This document shows, in pieces, positions 34,323-37,159 of a stretch of DNA of 37,159 bases; within the stretch, counting starts at the first letter, position 1, and each line of letters starts with the position of its first letter. Origin of the DNA: Ramlibacter tataouinensis (GTDB taxonomy: Bacteria > Pseudomonadota > Gammaproteobacteria > Burkholderiales > Burkholderiaceae_C); NCBI GenBank assembly GCA_002427815.1, contig DIZF01000088.1:1-37159 (forward strand), given 5' to 3'. Under the pieces are notes generated by a model. It was not told the DNA's origin. It saw only the letters and a list, made by a program, of their open reading frames with translations, and ran no database searches. Made by a program: the position numbers and the translations under genes.

Positions 34323-34763
34323 TCAGTAACCGCCGCGGCTGCCGCCCCCGCGCGGCCCGGATCCGTAGGGGCTGCGGAATCCGCCGTCGCTGCCGCTACC
34401 GCCGCCACGGCCGCCGTAGCCACCGCCGCCGCCTTCACGGCCGCCGCCACTGCCACCGCCGCCATAGCCGCCACCGCCGCCACCGCCGCCACCGCCGGAC
34501 CGCGGCGGGCGGGATTCCATGGGGCGGGCTTCATTGACCACCACACTGCGGCCGCCCAGGGGCTGGCCGTTCATGCCGGTGATGGCCGCCTGGGCTTCGG
34601 CATCGCTACCCATCTCCACAAAGCCGAAGCCCTTGGAGCGGCCGGTGTCGCGTTCCATCATGACCTTGGCGCTGGTCACGGTGCCGAACTGGCTGAACGC
34701 CTGCTCCAGATCGCTGTCTCGCACGGTATAGGGCAGATTGCCCACGTAGAGTTTGTTGCCCAT
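34323..34763 (-). CDS. Glycine-rich RRM RNA-binding protein (copy 1)
   Basis: The 146-residue protein has a single RRM domain (about 3-80) with RNP2 LYVGNL (5-10) and RNP1 KGFGFVEM (44-51), then a Gly-rich tail with Arg, Ser and Tyr (about 90-146). This is the plan of cyanobacterial and betaproteobacterial Rbp-type proteins, often cold-induced, which bind RNA. Its gene lies just behind a near-identical paralogue at 35017, on the same strand, consistent with tandem duplication. It has an AGGAGT ribosome site and a long structured leader shared with the paralogue. Confidence 0.93.
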   Translation of the reverse strand: MGNKLYVGNLPYTVRDSDLEQAFSQFGTVTSAKVMMERDTGRSKGFGFVEMGSDAEAQAAITGMNGQPLGGRSVVVNEARPMESRPPRSGGGGGGGGGGYGGGGSGGGREGGGGGYGGRGGGSGSDGGFRSPYGSGPRGGGSRGGY

Positions 34764-34901
34764 CGATTGGGACTCCTAAAAAAAACGATGACTTGAGCGA
34801 TGGAGTCCCGAAGACGCATTCAACTGACCATGAGCGACGCGAAAAGTGACCTGTTCACCGCAATCCTTGCGTGAAACTGCTAGACACGCGTTTCCATTAT
34901 G
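34764..34901 (-). promoter_or_regulatory. Shared RRM leader, copy 1 (SD-sequestering hairpin)
   Basis: A -10-like CATAAT (34896-34901) about 133 bases before the ATG predicts a leader of roughly 125 nt. GGGACTCC (34809-34802 on the minus strand) can pair perfectly (8 bp) with GGAGTCCC (34776-34769), which contains the Shine-Dalgarno. Blocks TTGCGGTGAA (34863-34854) and the stem region are conserved in the paralogue's leader. Confidence 0.6.
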
Positions 34902-34975
34902 AACAGATATTGCGTGGCCGTGTGCAGGCGCTCCAGCCACTGGCGGGGCGCGACAACCCCGGAAAGCAGGCATTA

Positions 34976-34999
34976 AAAAAGGGCCCGTAGGCCCTTTTT
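34976..34999. terminator. Bidirectional terminator behind RRM copy 2
   Basis: GGGCC (34981-34985) and GGCCC (34990-34994), loop CGTA, flanked by A5 and T5 that extend the stem to 10 bp and give U runs on both strands. It serves the minus-strand RRM gene ending at 35017. Confidence 0.85.
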
Positions 35000-35016
35000 A
35001 TGCATCTGTGGAGGTA

Positions 35017-35418
35017 TCAATAACCGCCGCGGCTGCTGCCGCCGCCGCCTTCACGACGGCCGCCGCCGCCGCCACCACCGTAGCCGCCGCCACCGCCGCC
35101 GGCGCCACCACCGTAGCCACCGCTGCCGCCACCACCACCACCGAAACCGCCGGTGCGCGGGGGACGTGATTCCATCGGACGGGCTTCGTTGACCACCAGG
35201 CCACGACCGCCGATTTGCTGGCCGTTCATGCCTTCGATGGCAGCCTTGGCTTCCGCCTCGGTGCTCATTTCGACAAAGCCGAAGCCTTTGGAACGACCGG
35301 TGTCGCGCTCCATCATGACCTTGGCGCTGGAGACGGTACCGTACTGGCTGAACGCCTGCTCCATGTCACTGTCGCGGTAAGAATAGGGCAGGTTGCCCAC
35401 GTAAAGTTTGTTGCCCAT
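35017..35418 (-). CDS. Glycine-rich RRM RNA-binding protein (copy 2)
   Basis: From the ATG at 35418 the protein has 133 residues. The RRM (about 3-80) has LYVGNLPY and KGFGFVEM and differs from copy 1 at few positions, while the Gly-rich tail differs in length. AGGAGT precedes the start at the right distance. A longer in-frame reading to 35499 would translate the conserved leader and is rejected. The pair is a tandem duplication with its own terminators and leaders, so the copies are regulated separately but alike. Confidence 0.93.
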   Translation of the reverse strand: MGNKLYVGNLPYSYRDSDMEQAFSQYGTVSSAKVMMERDTGRSKGFGFVEMSTEAEAKAAIEGMNGQQIGGRGLVVNEARPMESRPPRTGGFGGGGGGSGGYGGGAGGGGGGYGGGGGGGRREGGGGSSRGGY

Positions 35419-35545
35419 GAAAGGACTCCTCGAGAGAAAAAACGCACTGAGCGATGGAGTCCGAACGACGCAAGCTACAAACCACGCGAAACCGACCATT
35501 CACCGCAAACTTGTGCCCCACAGACGGGGACACCCACGGATTATG
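35419..35545 (-). promoter_or_regulatory. Shared RRM leader, copy 2 (SD-sequestering hairpin)
   Basis: A -10-like CATAAT (35540-35545) lies about 122 bases before the ATG. GGACTCC (35462-35456, minus strand) is complementary over 7 bases to GGAGTCC (35429-35423) at the Shine-Dalgarno. TTGCGGTGAA (35508-35499) and a 14-base block (GAGCGATGGAGTCC, plus strand) match copy 1. Confidence 0.6.
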
Positions 35546-35705
35546 AGGCATCCTGGGAAATCTTGCCAGCTTTTGATGGGGCGGCCATTTTTCTGGCCTG
35601 AAACGACTCCAAGCGCCACCCGGGCGCCCGGCTCCGGTCGAGCTCCAGACTGCGGCAGGCCGGCGGAGCCTGCCCCACCGGCGCGGTCGGATCCTCGGGA
35701 AGACA

Positions 35706-36908
35706 CTACCAGGTGGCTTCGCGCTCCGGGGTCGAGCCGATGCGGTGGATCGCCAGGTCTGCGCCTTCATACTCTGCCTCGGGCGTCAGTCGCAGCCCGG
35801 TCGCGGTCTTGATCAGGCCATAAACGACAAACCCCGAGAACACGGCCCAGGCGATGCCCAGCAGCGTGCCGATCAGCTGGGCGCCCAGGCTCACGCCGCC
35901 CAAACCGCCAAGGGCCCTCTGGCCGAAGATGCCGGCGGCGATGCCGCCCCAGGCGCCGCACAACCCATGCAGCGGCCAGACGCCCAGCACGTCGTCGATC
36001 TTCCAGCGGTTCTGGGTCAAGGTGAACATCGACACGAACAGCGCGCCCGCAATCGCCCCTACCGCCAGGGCGCCCAGCGGGTGCATCAGGTCCGAGCCGG
36101 CGCAGACCGCGACCAGTCCGGCCAGGGGGCCGTTGTGCACGAAGCCCGGGTCATTGCGACCCACGGCCAGCGCCGCCAGGGTGCCGCCGACCATGGCCAT
36201 CAGCGAATTCACGGCCACCAGGCCGGAAACCTTGTCGATGGTCTGGGCGCTCATCACATTGAAGCCGAACCAGCCGACGGTCAGGATCCATGCGCCCAGG
36301 GCCAGGAAGGGAATATTGGACGGCGGGTGGGCCGACATCGCGCCGTCCTTGCGGTAGCGGTTGCTGCGCGCCCCCAGCAGCAGGACGGCGGGCAATGCCA
36401 TCCATCCGCCCATGGCATGAACCACGACAGAGCCGGCGAAATCGTGAAAGGCCGCGCCGGTCGTCGCCTTGATCCAGGCCTGGATGCCGAAGGCCTGGTT
36501 CCAGGCCACGCCTTCGAACAGCGGGTAGACGAAGCCGACGATCACGGCCGTGGCCATCAGTTGCGGGCCGAAACGGGCGCGCTCGGCGATGCCGCCGGAG
36601 ATGATCGCGGGAATGGCGGCAGCGAAAGTGAGCAGGAAGAAGAACCTCACCAGTTCGTAGCCGTTGCGCGCGGCCAGCTGTTCGGCGCCCACGAAAAAGC
36701 TGGTGCCGTAGGCGATGCCGTAGCCGACCACGAAGTACATGACGGTGGAGACGGAGAAGTCGACCAGGATCTTCACCAGCGCATTGACCTGGTTCTTCTT
36801 GCGCACGGTCCCCAGTTCCAGGAACGCGAAACCGGCGTGCATGGCCAGCACCATGATGCCGCCAAGCAGGATGAACAAGGTGTCTGAGCCCTGTTTTAGT
36901 GCTTCCAT
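35706..36908 (-). CDS. amtB: Ammonium transporter (Amt family)
   Basis: The 400-residue channel conducts ammonium/ammonia across the inner membrane. Eleven membrane helices are consistent with the sequence, with family segments GGIMVLAMHAGFAFLE and VSTVMYFVVGYG. The pore residues D156, H164 and H314 occupy the positions of E. coli D160, H168 and H318 in HDFAGSVVVH and WPLHGLCGAWGG. Members are usually gated by the PII protein GlnK; no glnK gene is in the window. A stem-loop (36939-36974) lies in the leader. The stop is 287 bases from the RRM copy 2 start, with a weak hairpin (35654-35674) between. Confidence 0.95.
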   Translation of the reverse strand: MEALKQGSDTLFILLGGIMVLAMHAGFAFLELGTVRKKNQVNALVKILVDFSVSTVMYFVVGYGIAYGTSFFVGAEQLAARNGYELVRFFFLLTFAAAIPAIISGGIAERARFGPQLMATAVIVGFVYPLFEGVAWNQAFGIQAWIKATTGAAFHDFAGSVVVHAMGGWMALPAVLLLGARSNRYRKDGAMSAHPPSNIPFLALGAWILTVGWFGFNVMSAQTIDKVSGLVAVNSLMAMVGGTLAALAVGRNDPGFVHNGPLAGLVAVCAGSDLMHPLGALAVGAIAGALFVSMFTLTQNRWKIDDVLGVWPLHGLCGAWGGIAAGIFGQRALGGLGGVSLGAQLIGTLLGIAWAVFSGFVVYGLIKTATGLRLTPEAEYEGADLAIHRIGSTPEREATW

Positions 36909-36938
36909 AGGATCCTCTTTGGATGAAATGCCTGTTGT

Positions 36939-36974
36939 TGGTGCGCTTTTTCGCCGCGGATCGGCGACGCACCA
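36939..36974 (-). promoter_or_regulatory. Structured amtB leader stem-loop
   Basis: Outer arms TGGTGCG (36939-36945) and CGCACCA (36968-36974), inner arms TCGCCG (36951-36956) and CGGCGA (36962-36967), give 13 pairs with a bulge. It is about 30 bases before the ATG. No sigma-54 promoter (TGGCAC-N5-TTGC) was found here. Confidence 0.5.
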
Positions 36975-37080
36975 GAACGAAGCAATAACTGCGCCAGAGC
37001 CGTGCGCCCTTCGCCCCGGCTGGGGGCGGCAGCGCTGGGCTGGGGCATGTGGTCAAGCGGGCGCCGCCGGGGCACCCGCG

Positions 37081-37159
37081 TCACGCTGATCCGCGCCGGT
37101 AGATCACATGGTAGGTAAGCCCCACCAGCACGCTGCCGCCCAGCAGGTTGCCGGCGATG
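37081..37159 (-). CDS. Formate/nitrite transporter (FNT) family, 3' end only
   Basis: The last 25 codons before a TGA (37083-37081) run off the window edge on the minus strand. They read IAGNLLGGSVLVGLTYHVIY plus a basic RRGSA tail, the final membrane helix of FocA/NirC-type channels. The rest of the gene lies beyond the window, so formate or nitrite cannot be decided. It ends 172 bases before the amtB start, on the same strand. Confidence 0.75.
   Translation of the reverse strand, partial: IAGNLLGGSVLVGLTYHVIYRRGSA

Noticed and set aside
34330..35150. Dense GCC/CCG triplet repeats that could look like a microsatellite or CRISPR
   Set aside because: They are the in-frame codons of the Gly-rich tails of the two RRM proteins; there are no regular spacers.
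35654..35674. Intrinsic terminator for amtB (GGCAGG/CCTGCC)
   Set aside because: The stem is short with a 9-base loop and no U tract on the minus strand, so it is mentioned only in the amtB entry.
36909..37080. Sigma-54 promoter and NtrC sites before amtB
   Set aside because: No TGGCAC-N5-TTGC was found on the minus strand. The TGGTGCG/CGCACCA arms are better explained as a stem-loop.

Overview
The window is about 37 kb of GC-rich chromosomal DNA. It carries the replication-origin neighbourhood of a betaproteobacterium, most likely of the family Comamonadaceae. This placement rests on gene order (gyrB-dnaN-dnaA divergent from rpmH-rnpA-yidD-yidC-mnmE), minCDE order, protein character and a fused LivM-LivG transporter subunit. 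No 16S rRNA or other taxonomic marker is present, so the placement is inference. I saw no rRNA, tRNA, CRISPR array, insertion sequence or prophage. No gene-free stretch exceeds about 290 bases.

Layout. 1-6252: a terminator for an off-window gene, a flavodoxin-fold reductase with a cysteine cluster, a PagL-type lipid A deacylase, a SnoaL-like protein, the minCDE division-site operon, an AHSA1/SRPBCC protein overlapping tail-to-tail with a membrane-anchored alpha/beta hydrolase, and a small unknown protein. 6253-9140: a minus-strand, translationally coupled operon (DUF4143 ATPase, PPC/DUF296 protein, DEDDh exonuclease), preceded by nnrU. 9184-13102: a lipoprotein of the penicillin-acylase family, a DUF3175 protein, and a lower-GC EVE-HNH protein resembling modification-dependent (type IV) restriction enzymes, placed directly behind gyrB. 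13148-19041: gyrB, dnaN and dnaA on the minus strand and rpmH on the plus strand, with DnaA boxes in both dnaA-flanking gaps. 19080-23097: rnpA-yidD-yidC-mnmE. 23292-28147: an ABC transporter of the branched-chain amino acid family. 28290-31191: an unknown protein and a Kef/CPA2 antiporter. 31240-34275: kdsD-kdsC-lptC plus an SDR oxidoreductase (Kdo synthesis and LPS export). 34323-35418: two paralogous glycine-rich RRM proteins. 35706-37159: amtB and the 3' end of a formate/nitrite-type transporter.

How they work together. Replication, division, ribosome/RNase P and membrane-insertion genes radiate from the origin, transcribed away from it on both sides. The kdsD/kdsC/lptC and pagL genes supply and remodel LPS. 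The liv-type transporter, amtB and the truncated nitrite/formate channel are nutrient uptake genes.

The most interesting signals are: (1) the two RRM genes share a leader of about 115-125 nt in which a conserved GGACTCC can pair with the Shine-Dalgarno GGAGTCC, a candidate temperature- or protein-responsive switch; (2) a DnaA-trio-like TAG repeat next to a DnaA box in the dnaA-dnaN gap, and a DnaA box covering the -35 of the likely dnaA promoter; (3) an EVE-HNH restriction gene inserted behind gyrB; (4) the overlapping ATPase/PPC/exonuclease operon with palindromic upstream sites; (5) REP-like hairpins, one of which has become coding sequence; (6) several ATGs that look leaderless; (7) an orphan FNR/ANR-like box.
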